DNA from: Spirochaetota bacterium
Lineage (GTDB): Bacteria > Spirochaetota > Spirochaetia > Treponematales > Treponemataceae
DNA: 35,098 nt
Reading direction: 5' to 3'
NCBI GenBank assembly: GCA_016285185.1
Contig: JAEEQG010000151.1
Location: 1 to 35,098 of the forward strand
Shown: piece after piece, positions 15,202 through 23,921 of the stretch
Layout of the letters: each line of letters opens with the position of its first letter
How positions within the stretch are numbered: the stretch's first letter is position 1
Notes under the pieces: generated by a model
What the model was told of the DNA's origin: nothing
The model's database searches: none
The model's input: only the letters and a program-made list of their open reading frames with translations
Translations under genes and position numbers: made by a program

Positions 15202-15603
15202 CTACAAAACCTTTTTATTTACCAGTGTTGTCATCATTGCCGAGAGTTCCGTAAGAGGCAGTGCTTCGGCTTCGTAATTTACAAAGTCTTTCAGTTCTTT
15301 CCAATCCTCCGGCGAAAAATCCTGTGATGAATCCATTGTTCCGTCCATGAACGAAAGGCAGTTTGCAAGCCAGTCAACATGTTCCGGGGTAGGCTCGTTG
15401 TCGGGCGAGGAAGAGGTTTGTATGTATTTTTCTTCCCAATACTGCATCATGGAACGCGGCAAATCACCCATGCCCGCCGCGTATGACAAAAACAGGTCTG
15501 CAACCGCTTTTGCTGCTTTTATGCCGTTGTATTTGGGAGAAGACGCCCGCTCGTGTTTAAGACACCGCTGCACGTCTGCGTAAAATTTTCTGATATCAGC
15601 CAT
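15202..15603 (-). CDS. Unknown 133-residue protein
   Basis: I do not recognise this protein. It is hydrophilic and probably helical and cytoplasmic, with no signal peptide or membrane span. It begins MADIRKFYADVQRCLKHERAS, has an internal run rich in Met/Gly (YAAGMGDLPRSMMQYWEEKY) and an acidic stretch around DSSQDFSPEDWKELKDF. The ATG at 15603 has no ribosome-binding site but is preceded by TACAAT at 6 nt and TTGAAA 16 nt further up, which supports both the gene and a leaderless start. It stands alone, with the tRNA-CAU on one side and the alkD-like gene diverging on the other. Confidence 0.7.
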   Translation of the reverse strand: MADIRKFYADVQRCLKHERASSPKYNGIKAAKAVADLFLSYAAGMGDLPRSMMQYWEEKYIQTSSSPDNEPTPEHVDWLANCLSFMDGTMDSSQDFSPEDWKELKDFVNYEAEALPLTELSAMMTTLVNKKVL

Positions 15604-15609
15604 AAATCA

Positions 15610-15637
15610 ATTGTAACCGGCTTTTAAAATCTTTCAA
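15610..15637 (-). promoter_or_regulatory. Predicted leaderless promoter of the 133-residue protein gene
   Basis: On the minus strand TTGAAA (15637-15632), a 16-nt spacer and TACAAT (15615-15610) are followed after 6 nt by the ATG at 15603. Confidence 0.55.
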
Positions 15638-15698
15638 GTATCAGGCGGATTTTCTGAGAGAACCGTTAATGCTTCAGCCGGCTGCAAGATAATTATTT

Positions 15699-15727
15699 TT
15701 GTGAAACAGCTTTTTGTGATATAGTAT
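15699..15727 (+). promoter_or_regulatory. Predicted leaderless promoter of the alkD-like gene
   Basis: TTGTGA (15699-15704) is followed by TAGTAT (15722-15727) at 17 nt, or by TATAGT (15720-15725) at 15 nt. The ATG at 15732 lies 4-6 nt after the -10, with no ribosome-binding site between. Confidence 0.45.
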
Positions 15728-15731
15728 TCAT

Positions 15732-16421
15732 ATGACAATAAAAGAACTTCAGCAGTTGTTGTTTGAATATGAAGATAAAAAATATGGTGATTTTGATGCA
15801 AAGTTGATTCCGACACTATCGCGTGAAAAGTTTATTGGGATTCGCTCACCGGAATATAAAAACATATTGAAGCGTATTAAGGGAGACCCTGTGATACCAG
15901 AGTTTCTCTCATGTCTTCCTCATACTTACCACGAGGAAAATTGTCTTCATGTGGCGCTGATTAATAAGATAAAGGATTTTGATGAATGCGTTACCGCGCT
16001 TGAAAAGTTTATGCCTTATATTGATAACTGGGCTGTGAATGACGGAGTGAATCCCGCATGTTTTAAAAAACACCGTACGGAGTTGATTGGTCTGATACAA
16101 AAGTGGATATCATCGGAGGCAACTTATACACGTCGCTGTGGTATGAAACTTTTGATGGCAAATTATCTTGATGAAGATTTTAAGCCCGAGTACCTTGATT
16201 TACCTGCGGACCTTCGTTCTGAAGAATATTATGTAAATATGATGACAGCATGGCTGTTTGCGGAGGCACTGGTAAAGCAGTGGAATAGTGCGATAAAATT
16301 TATTGAAGATAAGCGACTGGATGGCTGGACGCACAATAAGGCAATTCAAAAGGCGTGTGAAAGCTTTCGTGTATCGGATGAGAGAAAGGAATATTTGCGA
16401 TCGCTGAAAGTAAAAGTTTGA
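15732..16421 (+). CDS. AlkD-like DNA alkylation repair protein
   Basis: This 229-residue helical (HEAT-like repeat) protein is of the DNA alkylation repair family. AlkD members excise N3- and N7-alkylpurines without flipping the base. Family features are IRSPEYKNILKRI near the N-terminus, FMPYIDNWAVNDG (the Trp/Asp region corresponding to the catalytic Trp-Asp of AlkD), TYTRRCGMKLLMANYL, MMTAWLFAEA and THNKAIQKACESFRVS at the end. It carries no signal peptide and is alone in its transcription unit. The start codon is the first ATG after the promoter. Whether this branch is a glycosylase or a catalytically weak relative cannot be told from the sequence alone. Confidence 0.85.
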   Translation: MTIKELQQLLFEYEDKKYGDFDAKLIPTLSREKFIGIRSPEYKNILKRIKGDPVIPEFLSCLPHTYHEENCLHVALINKIKDFDECVTALEKFMPYIDNWAVNDGVNPACFKKHRTELIGLIQKWISSEATYTRRCGMKLLMANYLDEDFKPEYLDLPADLRSEEYYVNMMTAWLFAEALVKQWNSAIKFIEDKRLDGWTHNKAIQKACESFRVSDERKEYLRSLKVKV

Positions 16422-16431
16422 ATCAGCTGGC

Positions 16432-16458
16432 ATTACATTGCCGCTAACTTCATGTAAT
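16432..16458 (+). terminator. Possible AT-rich terminator after the alkD-like gene
   Basis: ATTACAT (16432-16438) and ATGTAAT (16452-16458) form a 7-bp stem with a 13-nt loop. It is followed by TT and AT-rich sequence but not by a clean T-run. Confidence 0.3.
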
Positions 16459-16483
16459 TTATTATAGTTCTTATTTTTTCTTA

Positions 16484-16512
16484 TGGAAAAAAATGTATTC
16501 TCAGTGTAGAAT
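16484..16512 (+). promoter_or_regulatory. Predicted promoter of the phosphorelay/c-di-GMP operon
   Basis: TGGAAA (16484-16489), a 17-nt spacer and TAGAAT (16507-16512) are visible. The ATG at 16521 follows after 8 nt without a ribosome-binding site, so the 5' leader would be one or two bases at most. The -35 is weak (4/6), which suggests activator dependence or low basal output. Confidence 0.45.
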
Positions 16513-16520
16513 AAATTATC

Positions 16521-18626
16521 ATGGGACAGATTGATTCACAAAACAAAAAATTGGTACTGGTTGTAGACGACGAAGAAATAAACCGTGAACTTTTAGGAAA
16601 TATTCTTCACGAAAAATACCGGGTTGAATATGCGTGTGACGGTGAAGAAGCAATGCAATGCATAAGGCGTGACAGGACAATTCTTTCCTGTATTTTGCTT
16701 GACCTCAGTATGCCAAAAAAAAGTGGTCTCGAAGTACTTTCCGAGATTCGTACCGACGATATGCTCAGCCATATTCCTGTAATGATTCTTACTGCACATC
16801 AGGAAGCAGAAATTGAAAGTCTTGAAAACGGAGCCTACGACTTTATAGTAAAACCCTTTGAAACACCAAGTCTTATCCTTGCCCGTGTCGCAAAAACAAT
16901 TCTTCATGCAGAAGAGACATATATCATCCGCGAAACCGAAAAGGACAAACTTACAGACCTGCCTAACCTTATGTTCTTTACAAAACTCTGTGAGCTGGAA
17001 CGGATGAACCTTAAAAAAATAGGCTCAAAGGCAGCTTATGCTTTCTTTAATATTCTGAATATGAAGGCCTATAACACCCACTACAGCTTTTCGGAAGGAG
17101 ACAAGCTCCTTTATCGTGTAGGACAAATGCTGCAAGTTTGTTTTACAGACATGCCTGTCTGTCGGTTGAGCGATGACCATTTTGCTGTTATGGGAGACGC
17201 AACAGAGCTTCCTAAAATATTGCCGTCTTTCCTTAATAAAATAAAAACAACCGGTCGTGGAACAGCAATTGATTTTCAGGTTGGAGTTTTTATTGAACAG
17301 GATGAACAGGTAGATCCGAGCAACGCAATAGATTATGCACGGCTTGCTTGTAATCACATCCGCGGAGATTTGAACAAACATATTTCTGTTTTTGATAATT
17401 CAGTATTACGACAGTTCGAAGACAAACAGCATGTCCTTGAGTTTTTTGAACAAGCTCTTAGAGAACATTGGGTCAAAGTTTTTTACCAGCCGATTGTCCG
17501 TGCCATCACAGGTGAAATCTGTAATTTTGAAGCATTGGCGCGTTGGCAGGATCCAAGCAAAGGCATGCTTAATCCGGGAATCTTTATTCCGGTTATAGAA
17601 GACTATAAACTTAGTGCAAAAATGGATTTGTACATGGTAGAAGAGGTCTGCCGCGAAGCAGAAGAACGAAAATCTAAGGGAATAAAACAGGTCCCTGTAA
17701 GCGTAAACTTTTCACGCAATGACTTTGACCAGTGCAATATGATAGAAGAAATCACAAAGATTACAAACAAGTACAATTACCCGCACGAAATGCTTGTAAT
17801 CGAAATTACCGAAAGTGCATTCTCCAGCAATCATGAATACTTGCAGGAACAGATTGATCTTTTCCATAAAGAAGGTTTTAAAGTCTGGATGGATGATTTT
17901 GGAGACGGCTTTGCTTCTCTGAACGTTTTACAAAAACACAACTTTGACCTTATCAAACTCGACATGGGTTTTATGCGTGCGTTTAACCCTGAAGGGAAAA
18001 ACGGACAGATTATTACAGACATTATCCGAATGGCACAACATCTTGGAATCCACACACTCTGCGAGGGTATTGAAAACCGCGAGCAGCTGGAATTTTTACA
18101 GGATGTCGGTTGTGAAAAGATTCAGGGCTTTTATTATGGACGACCGATGACAACCGCCGATTTTTTGCAAGACTCCCGCGCCGGAAAATTGCCAAGGATA
18201 GAAGCAGCCGAAAATGCTGAATTCTTTGAAGACCGTTGGGGTTTCTGGTTTACAAAGGATATGTTCAACGAAGTACCTGGTTCTATTTTGGTTTACAAGG
18301 CATCGGGCAATGAAGATATTCTTTATGTTTCAAAAGAAATTTTGGAACTTTTTGAATGTGAGACAATCAAGGAATTTCTGGAATACACAAAACACAGTTT
18401 CCGCAATATTGTACATCCAAAGGATTTGGAAAAAACAGAAAACGCCATCTGGGAGCAGATTAATTCCAGCAATAAGATGCGCGATTACGTCAAATACCGC
18501 ATAATCACAAAGAAAGGAAACGTAAAGGTCGTAGAAGATTTGGGGCACCTTGTTCATCATAAGGTTTACGGCAACATTTTCTTTGTTTTTATGTATGACG
18601 AAAAAGAACGTTTGCCTGTTGGCTAA
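16521..18626 (+). CDS. Receiver-degenerate GGDEF-EAL-PAS c-di-GMP phosphodiesterase
   Basis: This gene encodes 701 residues. Residues 11-130 form a receiver with DDEE and phosphoacceptor Asp61 (LLDLSMP). Residues about 140-300 form a GGDEF-like domain whose signature is SDDHF (217-221), so cyclase activity should be lost. Residues about 310-560 form an EAL domain with the catalytic set intact: EAL at 337-339, VNFSRNDF, EITES, DDFGDGFASL (Asp458-Asp459), KLDMGFM, CEGIE and QGFYYGRPM. A C-terminal PAS-like segment (about 590-695) follows. It should hydrolyse c-di-GMP to pGpG under control of receiver phosphorylation. It leads an operon with an HPt protein (9 nt away), a hybrid kinase and a binding lipoprotein. 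The dead GGDEF may bind GTP as an allosteric effector, as in some composite proteins. Confidence 0.93.
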   Translation: MGQIDSQNKKLVLVVDDEEINRELLGNILHEKYRVEYACDGEEAMQCIRRDRTILSCILLDLSMPKKSGLEVLSEIRTDDMLSHIPVMILTAHQEAEIESLENGAYDFIVKPFETPSLILARVAKTILHAEETYIIRETEKDKLTDLPNLMFFTKLCELERMNLKKIGSKAAYAFFNILNMKAYNTHYSFSEGDKLLYRVGQMLQVCFTDMPVCRLSDDHFAVMGDATELPKILPSFLNKIKTTGRGTAIDFQVGVFIEQDEQVDPSNAIDYARLACNHIRGDLNKHISVFDNSVLRQFEDKQHVLEFFEQALREHWVKVFYQPIVRAITGEICNFEALARWQDPSKGMLNPGIFIPVIEDYKLSAKMDLYMVEEVCREAEERKSKGIKQVPVSVNFSRNDFDQCNMIEEITKITNKYNYPHEMLVIEITESAFSSNHEYLQEQIDLFHKEGFKVWMDDFGDGFASLNVLQKHNFDLIKLDMGFMRAFNPEGKNGQIITDIIRMAQHLGIHTLCEGIENREQLEFLQDVGCEKIQGFYYGRPMTTADFLQDSRAGKLPRIEAAENAEFFEDRWGFWFTKDMFNEVPGSILVYKASGNEDILYVSKEILELFECETIKEFLEYTKHSFRNIVHPKDLEKTENAIWEQINSSNKMRDYVKYRIITKKGNVKVVEDLGHLVHHKVYGNIFFVFMYDEKERLPVG

Positions 18627-18635
18627 GAGGTTTGT

Positions 18636-18980
18636 ATGACAAAAGAAGAATTGATTTCTGCCGGTGCAGATTATGATGGAGGGCTTGCTCTCTGTATGAA
18701 CAACGAAGACTTTTATTTTAAGATGATTCGCAAAGGGCTTGCAAATGAGAGATTTGATTCACTCCAAAAAAATCTGAACGATAAAAATCTTGATGTCGCT
18801 TTTGAAGATGCTCACGCTCTTAAAGGAATCGCAGGAAATCTTCACTTAACTTCACTTTATAAGGTAATCGAAGCAATTGTAGAACCTCTGCGTACACGAG
18901 ACACTCAAACAGATTATCAGGCTTTGTACTGTAAAATTGATGAACAGCTCAAGATTTTCAGAAATATCGCAGCAAAATAA
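18636..18980 (+). CDS. Stand-alone HPt phosphotransfer protein
   Basis: This 114-residue histidine phosphotransfer domain is a four-helix protein with the phosphorylatable His60 in AHALKGIAGNL, a good match to the HPt signature (AHxLKGxxxNL). It has no kinase or membrane part. It lies between the phosphodiesterase gene (9 nt upstream; AGAGG ribosome-binding site) and the hybrid kinase gene (19 nt downstream). It should move phosphate from a receiver of the hybrid kinase (Asp630 or Asp768) to Asp61 of the phosphodiesterase. It is the missing relay step that makes the operon self-contained. Confidence 0.93.
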   Translation: MTKEELISAGADYDGGLALCMNNEDFYFKMIRKGLANERFDSLQKNLNDKNLDVAFEDAHALKGIAGNLHLTSLYKVIEAIVEPLRTRDTQTDYQALYCKIDEQLKIFRNIAAK

Positions 18981-18999
18981 ATTGCTTTGGACTTAACCT

Positions 19000-21534
19000 A
19001 TGAAAAAATTTCTGCTGCTTATTACCAATATCCTTATAATAGCTTTCATAATTGCCTTTGTTACAAATTATGCAAGTCACGAACGCACGATTGATATTGA
19101 ACTGGAAAAGGAAAGTTTTAAAAATATTACCTTTAGTGCCGAGCTTGTAACTACAAACTATCTTGAAGGTGAACAGCGTACCTGTAACTCCTGGGCCAAC
19201 TACATGAACTCGCAGAACATGACAATGGAACAGGCGGTGGAATATGTAAGAGCAGCAAAAACTAATTCAAAAATAAGCGGACATGTTATAAAAGCAGACA
19301 GTCTGATCGGTCTTTCTACAAACTCAAACACGAGCTCTCCGGATGATTTTAGTGTATCGTATGAAAAACTTCCGATTTTTCACACGGTCGATAGTCTTGA
19401 AAGTGAACTCAATGTTACCAGAAGCTACACAAATCCAGTGAACGGTGTACAGTCCATTGCCTTTTATAATATGATTGAACTACTTGATAATCATACAGGT
19501 AAAAAAGACAACTGTTATCTTTTGCGCATTGTTCCAATTTCTGTCGTAGAAGAAAAATGGGCCTTTCCTACCGACAAATATAAAAATGCAGACATTGCCA
19601 TAATCGACCTTGACGGAAACTATATAATCAAGGGGTCCTCTTATAAAAATTCAAATCTTTTTGAGTATTATAATTCCTACAATCATAAAAGCTTGGAAAA
19701 TCATATTAATATAGAGGAAACCTTCAAGCAGCCGTCGGGAACCTTTGAAATGCTTAACTCTAAGGGTCAGAACTGTTTTAATGCTTTTACACTCATAGAC
19801 ACAAATGAAGAATGGTACATCGTTTCAACAATTCCTATCACAGACCTTATACCCGAATCCATTGACTGGGCACTGCTTGGTATTGTTGTGGCATCTCTGC
19901 TTTTGCTTCTGACTTTAGATATTATTTCCATGCTGTCGCTCAATCATAAATTGGAAATTGCGGCCAGGGCAGCAGATGCGGCTAATCAGGCAAAGACAGA
20001 TTTTCTTTCTACAATGTCACACGATATCCGAACCCCTATGAACGCCATAATCGGTCTAACTACGATTGCAGAGAAAAATATAAATGATCCGGATTCTGTT
20101 TCTACTAACCTTAAAAAAATTTCTATGGCAAGCAACCACCTGCTGACGCTTATAAATGATATTCTTGATATTTCTAAAGTCGAAAGCGGTAAAATTACGC
20201 TGACACCTGTGAGTTTTTCTATTGTTGAATCTGCTGAAAATCTTGTTAACCTTTCACAACCACTTGTACGTGAAAAGAATATCGACTTCCGCTTTAGAAT
20301 CAAGAATATCAAAAATGAGTTTTTGTATGCAGATAAACTTCGTGTAAATCAGATTTTTATAAACCTGCTATCCAATGCGCTCAAGTATACCCCAAAGGGC
20401 GGTCAGGTTTGCGTTGACATGCAGGAAGGCCCAGGAACAGCAGATAACACAATAAAATTGAGTTACATCGTTAAAGACACTGGTATAGGCATGTCTAAAG
20501 AGTTTATGGAAAAAATGTACGAGCCTTTTGTCCGCCAGACAGACAGTCGCATCAATACAATTCAGGGGACAGGGCTTGGTCTTGCAATCACAAAGCAGAT
20601 GATTGACCTTATGGGTGGATCAATTGAGTGTCACAGCGAGCTGGGAGCAGGGACTTCATTTGTAGTTACGCTTGACCTGCCTGTTTCAGAAATCCAGGAA
20701 GCAGAAATGGTTCTGCCACCTATAAATGTTCTGATAATTGACGATGATGATGTTCTGCTTGAAACAGCGCAGGATACGCTCAAAGCACTGGGAGCAAACT
20801 CGGAAATTGCTTTATCCGGTTCAGAAGGTTTAAGCCTCATAGAGCATCACATAGCAGACGAAAACCCATTCAACATAATCATTCTGGACTGGAAAATGCC
20901 CGGTATGAATGGTATTGAGCTTACGAGGAGAATCCGTGAAAAAACCGGAAACACTGTTCCTATCCTTCTTGTATCTGCTTATGATTGGTCTACGATTGAA
21001 GAAGATGCAAAGAAGGCCGGCGTAAACGGATTTATTAGTAAGCCGTTATTCCGTTCATCACTTTACAAAACAATTACAGAAGTTCTCCAAATTCAAAACG
21101 ATCTGGAAACTCCGGAAGAAAACAATTCAGACATTACCGGAATGAACATCCTTATTGCCGAAGACATTGATATAAACTATGAAATTGTAAGCACCTTCCT
21201 GGAAATGTATGGAATTAATTCTATCCGTGCCTGCAATGGGCAAGAAGTAGTAACTTTTATGGAAAGTGCAGTTGAAAAACAATATGACATGATTTTTATG
21301 GACATTCAAATGCCTGTGATGAACGGACTTGATGCAACAAGAGCCATCCGAAAGCTTGACAATCCCATTGCCCGAACTATTCCTATTATTGCTATGACTG
21401 CCGATGCTTTTTCAGAAAATGTTGCAGAATGCATGGAAGCCGGCATGAACGGACACATTGCAAAGCCGATTGATGTTAAGGTTGTAATAAAAGAAATAAG
21501 AAGAATCAAGGAAGAATATGGTTCACAGATGTAA
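19000..21534 (+). CDS. Membrane hybrid histidine kinase with two receivers
   Basis: This gene encodes 844 residues. An N-terminal span (about 3-25), a periplasmic domain of about 260 residues and a second span (about 288-311) suggest a Cache-like ligand sensor. A short signalling helix leads to HisKA with His341 in [13 protein letters not shown]. HATPase_c follows with the N box [22 protein letters not shown] and [10 protein letters not shown]. Receiver 1 has IDDDD and Asp630 ([11 protein letters not shown]). Receiver 2 has AEDID and Asp768 ([11 protein letters not shown]). The kinase has no HPt domain of its own; the separate HPt gene just upstream supplies it. The gene starts 19 nt after the HPt stop with only a weak ribosome-binding site. 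The downstream gene for a binding lipoprotein suggests that the sensor sees a ligand through a binding protein. Confidence 0.93.
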   Translation: MKKFLLLITNILIIAFIIAFVTNYASHERTIDIELEKESFKNITFSAELVTTNYLEGEQRTCNSWANYMNSQNMTMEQAVEYVRAAKTNSKISGHVIKADSLIGLSTNSNTSSPDDFSVSYEKLPIFHTVDSLESELNVTRSYTNPVNGVQSIAFYNMIELLDNHTGKKDNCYLLRIVPISVVEEKWAFPTDKYKNADIAIIDLDGNYIIKGSSYKNSNLFEYYNSYNHKSLENHINIEETFKQPSGTFEMLNSKGQNCFNAFTLIDTNEEWYIVSTIPITDLIPESIDWALLGIVVASLLLLLTLDIISMLSLNHKLEIAARAADAANQAKTDFLSTMSHDIRTPMNAIIGLTTIAEKNINDPDSVSTNLKKISMASNHLLTLINDILDISKVESGKITLTPVSFSIVESAENLVNLSQPLVREKNIDFRFRIKNIKNEFLYADKLRVNQIFINLLSNALKYTPKGGQVCVDMQEGPGTADNTIKLSYIVKDTGIGMSKEFMEKMYEPFVRQTDSRINTIQGTGLGLAITKQMIDLMGGSIECHSELGAGTSFVVTLDLPVSEIQEAEMVLPPINVLIIDDDDVLLETAQDTLKALGANSEIALSGSEGLSLIEHHIADENPFNIIILDWKMPGMNGIELTRRIREKTGNTVPILLVSAYDWSTIEEDAKKAGVNGFISKPLFRSSLYKTITEVLQIQNDLETPEENNSDITGMNILIAEDIDINYEIVSTFLEMYGINSIRACNGQEVVTFMESAVEKQYDMIFMDIQMPVMNGLDATRAIRKLDNPIARTIPIIAMTADAFSENVAECMEAGMNGHIAKPIDVKVVIKEIRRIKEEYGSQM

Positions 21535-21555
21535 TTGTGAAAGAAGAAGAAAGCT

Positions 21556-22863
21556 ATGAAAGAAATCAAAAAGCAGTTTTTTAGAGCATTTAAACTTTTC
21601 TTGCTAATTGCCTTGCTTACTCTGACAATAAGCGGCTGCAAAAAAAAATCTGTATCAGAAAAGCCCTTTGCACCTTCTCTTGCAGCAGATACAAAAGCAA
21701 TTATTAAAATTTGTGGAAACTACAGCAATTTTGAGGCTCTCGAAGCAGAGTTCGACCGCTTTAACCAGATTTATCCCGAGGTTGAACTCACCTATTCTTT
21801 TCTTGATAATTATAATAATGTAATTGTCTCTTCTCTTTACAGCGACGAAGCTCCGGATATTTTCTTTTTGTTCCCCTGGATGATGGACAAACCTCAGTAC
21901 GAAATTCTTTTTGAGACAGCAGAGGATTTGTCTTCACCAGACCTTAATATGAACCTTAACTGCATCTATGACGGAAATCTTCTTAAAATATCCAACGGAA
22001 AAGTTCCTATGTTGCCAATGTATTCCCAGGGACACGGTATGCTTGTAAATGAAGATTTGTTTAAGAAAGAAAAGCTTAGTGTGCCGACTACCCTGCCGGA
22101 GCTTTTGGATGTGTGCCGGAAATTCAGGGCTGCCGGCTACAAGTCTCCTATGATGGGATATGCAGACGGAGCTGCAAACTTTTTTTCATCCATTGCATAT
22201 CCATATTCGCATTATCTTGTAAAGGACAATGCGAAAGCGCAGAAGGCTCTCAACAATATGGATGCATCAGCCGGTGAATATATGCGGCCACTTTATGAAT
22301 TAATAGAAAAACTTGTAGAAACAGGCTGTGTTGATTTTAATTACTGCAAACAAGAATTCACGGACAATTATAATGGACTTATACTGCGCTTCTTTGAAGG
22401 CGATATTCCAATGCTTCTTATAACCGGTGATGCTGTTTCAGGAACAAAAAAGCGTGAATCCAAGTCAGAAGCATTTTCTGCTTCTCCATTCAAATACAGA
22501 TTGTACCCAACTCCTGTTACAGACAAAGGCGGAATTTTTATAAGCAATACAGGCACAGGGTTTGCAGTTAATTCCAACAGCAAACAGTTGGCAATAACCA
22601 ATGAGTTTATACGCTTCCTTACCCAAACAGCAGAATTAAATAACCTTGCGACCGTCAAACATCTTATTCCTATTACAAAGGATTTTTCTTCGGACGAGCT
22701 TTTTGCCCCGATGGAAAACGGCATCAAGGTTTATGCAAACACAACAACACTGCTTGATGATGTCCAAAAACAGATCCGCATAAGCTGCTACAATATTGCA
22801 AACGGACTAATGACCGTAGAAGAAGCTGTAGAAAAATACGGTAAAATAACTGATACTCAATGA
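21556..22863 (+). CDS. Solute-binding lipoprotein linked to the phosphorelay
   Basis: This 435-residue family-1-type extracellular solute-binding protein, the kind used for sugars and oligosaccharides, has a signal peptide ending in a lipobox (TISGC, Cys28), so it should be a membrane-anchored lipoprotein. The body shows the usual pattern: FNQIYPEVELTYSF, DEAPDIFFLFPWMMD, LPELLDVCRKFRAAGYKSPMMG, GTGFAVNSNSKQ and a helical tail. No permease or ATPase of the matching (MalFGK-like) class is nearby. Instead it lies 21 nt after the hybrid kinase gene on the same strand. I infer a sensory role, presenting ligand to the kinase's periplasmic domain, but cannot exclude use by a distant transporter. 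Confidence 0.85.
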   Translation: MKEIKKQFFRAFKLFLLIALLTLTISGCKKKSVSEKPFAPSLAADTKAIIKICGNYSNFEALEAEFDRFNQIYPEVELTYSFLDNYNNVIVSSLYSDEAPDIFFLFPWMMDKPQYEILFETAEDLSSPDLNMNLNCIYDGNLLKISNGKVPMLPMYSQGHGMLVNEDLFKKEKLSVPTTLPELLDVCRKFRAAGYKSPMMGYADGAANFFSSIAYPYSHYLVKDNAKAQKALNNMDASAGEYMRPLYELIEKLVETGCVDFNYCKQEFTDNYNGLILRFFEGDIPMLLITGDAVSGTKKRESKSEAFSASPFKYRLYPTPVTDKGGIFISNTGTGFAVNSNSKQLAITNEFIRFLTQTAELNNLATVKHLIPITKDFSSDELFAPMENGIKVYANTTTLLDDVQKQIRISCYNIANGLMTVEEAVEKYGKITDTQ

Positions 22864-22873
22864 AAAGAAATTC

Positions 22874-22910
22874 AAAAAAATACCGGCCTTAGGACGAACT
22901 TCGGCCGGTA
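22874..22910 (-). terminator. Terminator of the sugar ABC operon
   Basis: TACCGGCC (22881-22888) and GGCCGGTA (22903-22910) form a perfect GC-rich 8-bp stem. Read on the minus strand, it is followed by T7 (22880-22874), so it ends the ABC operon. On the plus strand the stem lacks a T-run but may still slow polymerase after the lipoprotein gene. Confidence 0.8.
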
Positions 22911-22932
22911 AAAAAGTTGTATAGGAGAAAAC

Positions 22933-23910
22933 TTATTTAATGACTTTCAATGATTCGTGGTCAATTGTAAGAGCCACTACAATCAAAAAGATTATTCCTT
23001 TTACAAGCTGCTGTGTTGCAGCTACAGGGAAAACCATTGGAAGTGATTTTTCCAAAACACAGTAGGTAAGGGTTCCCAGTATAATATTTGAGAACCGTGC
23101 TTTTGCACCACCGGAAATCGGCATTCCACCCAAAACCAAAGCAATCAAAATCTGAGTTTCAAGCTGTCTTCCGGCTGTTCCTGTGATTGCACCAACATGT
23201 ACAACGTTGATAAAAGAGGCAAAACCGGTGATTGCTCCTGCAGTTACATAAACCAAAAACTTGGTTAAATCAGGACGACAACCGGAAAATCTTGCAGCAG
23301 TTTCGCCTGCTCCAATTGCTCTTAAATCATAGCCAACCCGTGTGTAATGCCAGATTACAAAAACTACAACAAGTACAATTCCCATCAAAAGGAATTTGAA
23401 CCAGGTCTGATCCAGCGAAAGTACGTTGTAGCTCGCAGGAACAGGACCTGCTGTTGTGATGTATTTGCACAAACCACGGAAAAAGTACTGTGAACACATT
23501 GTGACAATAAATGAAGCGATTTTAAACTTTACATGGAAAAAACCGTTGAATGCACCCATTAAAGCACCTGATGCTACGGATGCAATTATAGCCAGCGGAA
23601 TGCTGTACATCGACACCCAGCAAAAGATTATCGACGAAAGGCCGAGAATTGAACCTTGTGAAAAGTCCAAACCACCTACGGTCATAATCAAAAAAACACC
23701 GGTACAACAAGTCATAAGAACAAAAACCTGACTTAGCATAAGGCTCAAATTTTTAGCCTGTATGATTTTTCCGCCGGTTAATATAGAAAACAACAAAATA
23801 ATACCGATAAAACCAAACAATGGTCCAAAATTTGAGAATACTTGTTTTTGTTTTGCTCTTTTTAACAAATCTTGTTCTGTTTTATTTTTTATTGCAATTT
23901 GATTAGCCAT
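22933..23910 (-). CDS. Sugar ABC transporter permease (RbsC/MglC family), second
   Basis: This 325-residue inner-membrane permease of the ribose/galactose/xylose type (BPD_transp_2) has about eight to ten spans. Family motifs are TVGGLDFSQGSILGLSS near span 3, GALMGAFNGFFHVKFKIASFIVT, RAIGAGETAARFSG and LGGMPISGGAKARFSNIILG. It is the last gene of the operon: its AGGAGA site and ATG lie just after the ATPase gene (11 nt gap), and a strong terminator follows. The other permease in the operon is clearly different in sequence, so the translocation pore is probably a heterodimer rather than the homodimer of RbsC or MglC. The transported sugar cannot be named. Confidence 0.9.
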   Translation of the reverse strand: MANQIAIKNKTEQDLLKRAKQKQVFSNFGPLFGFIGIILLFSILTGGKIIQAKNLSLMLSQVFVLMTCCTGVFLIMTVGGLDFSQGSILGLSSIIFCWVSMYSIPLAIIASVASGALMGAFNGFFHVKFKIASFIVTMCSQYFFRGLCKYITTAGPVPASYNVLSLDQTWFKFLLMGIVLVVVFVIWHYTRVGYDLRAIGAGETAARFSGCRPDLTKFLVYVTAGAITGFASFINVVHVGAITGTAGRQLETQILIALVLGGMPISGGAKARFSNIILGTLTYCVLEKSLPMVFPVAATQQLVKGIIFLIVVALTIDHESLKVIK

Positions 23911-23921
23911 CTTTTTTTCTC

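Noticed and set aside
16521-18626. Active diguanylate cyclase in the EAL protein
   Set aside because: The signature is SDDHF, which lacks the glycines and glutamate needed for catalysis.
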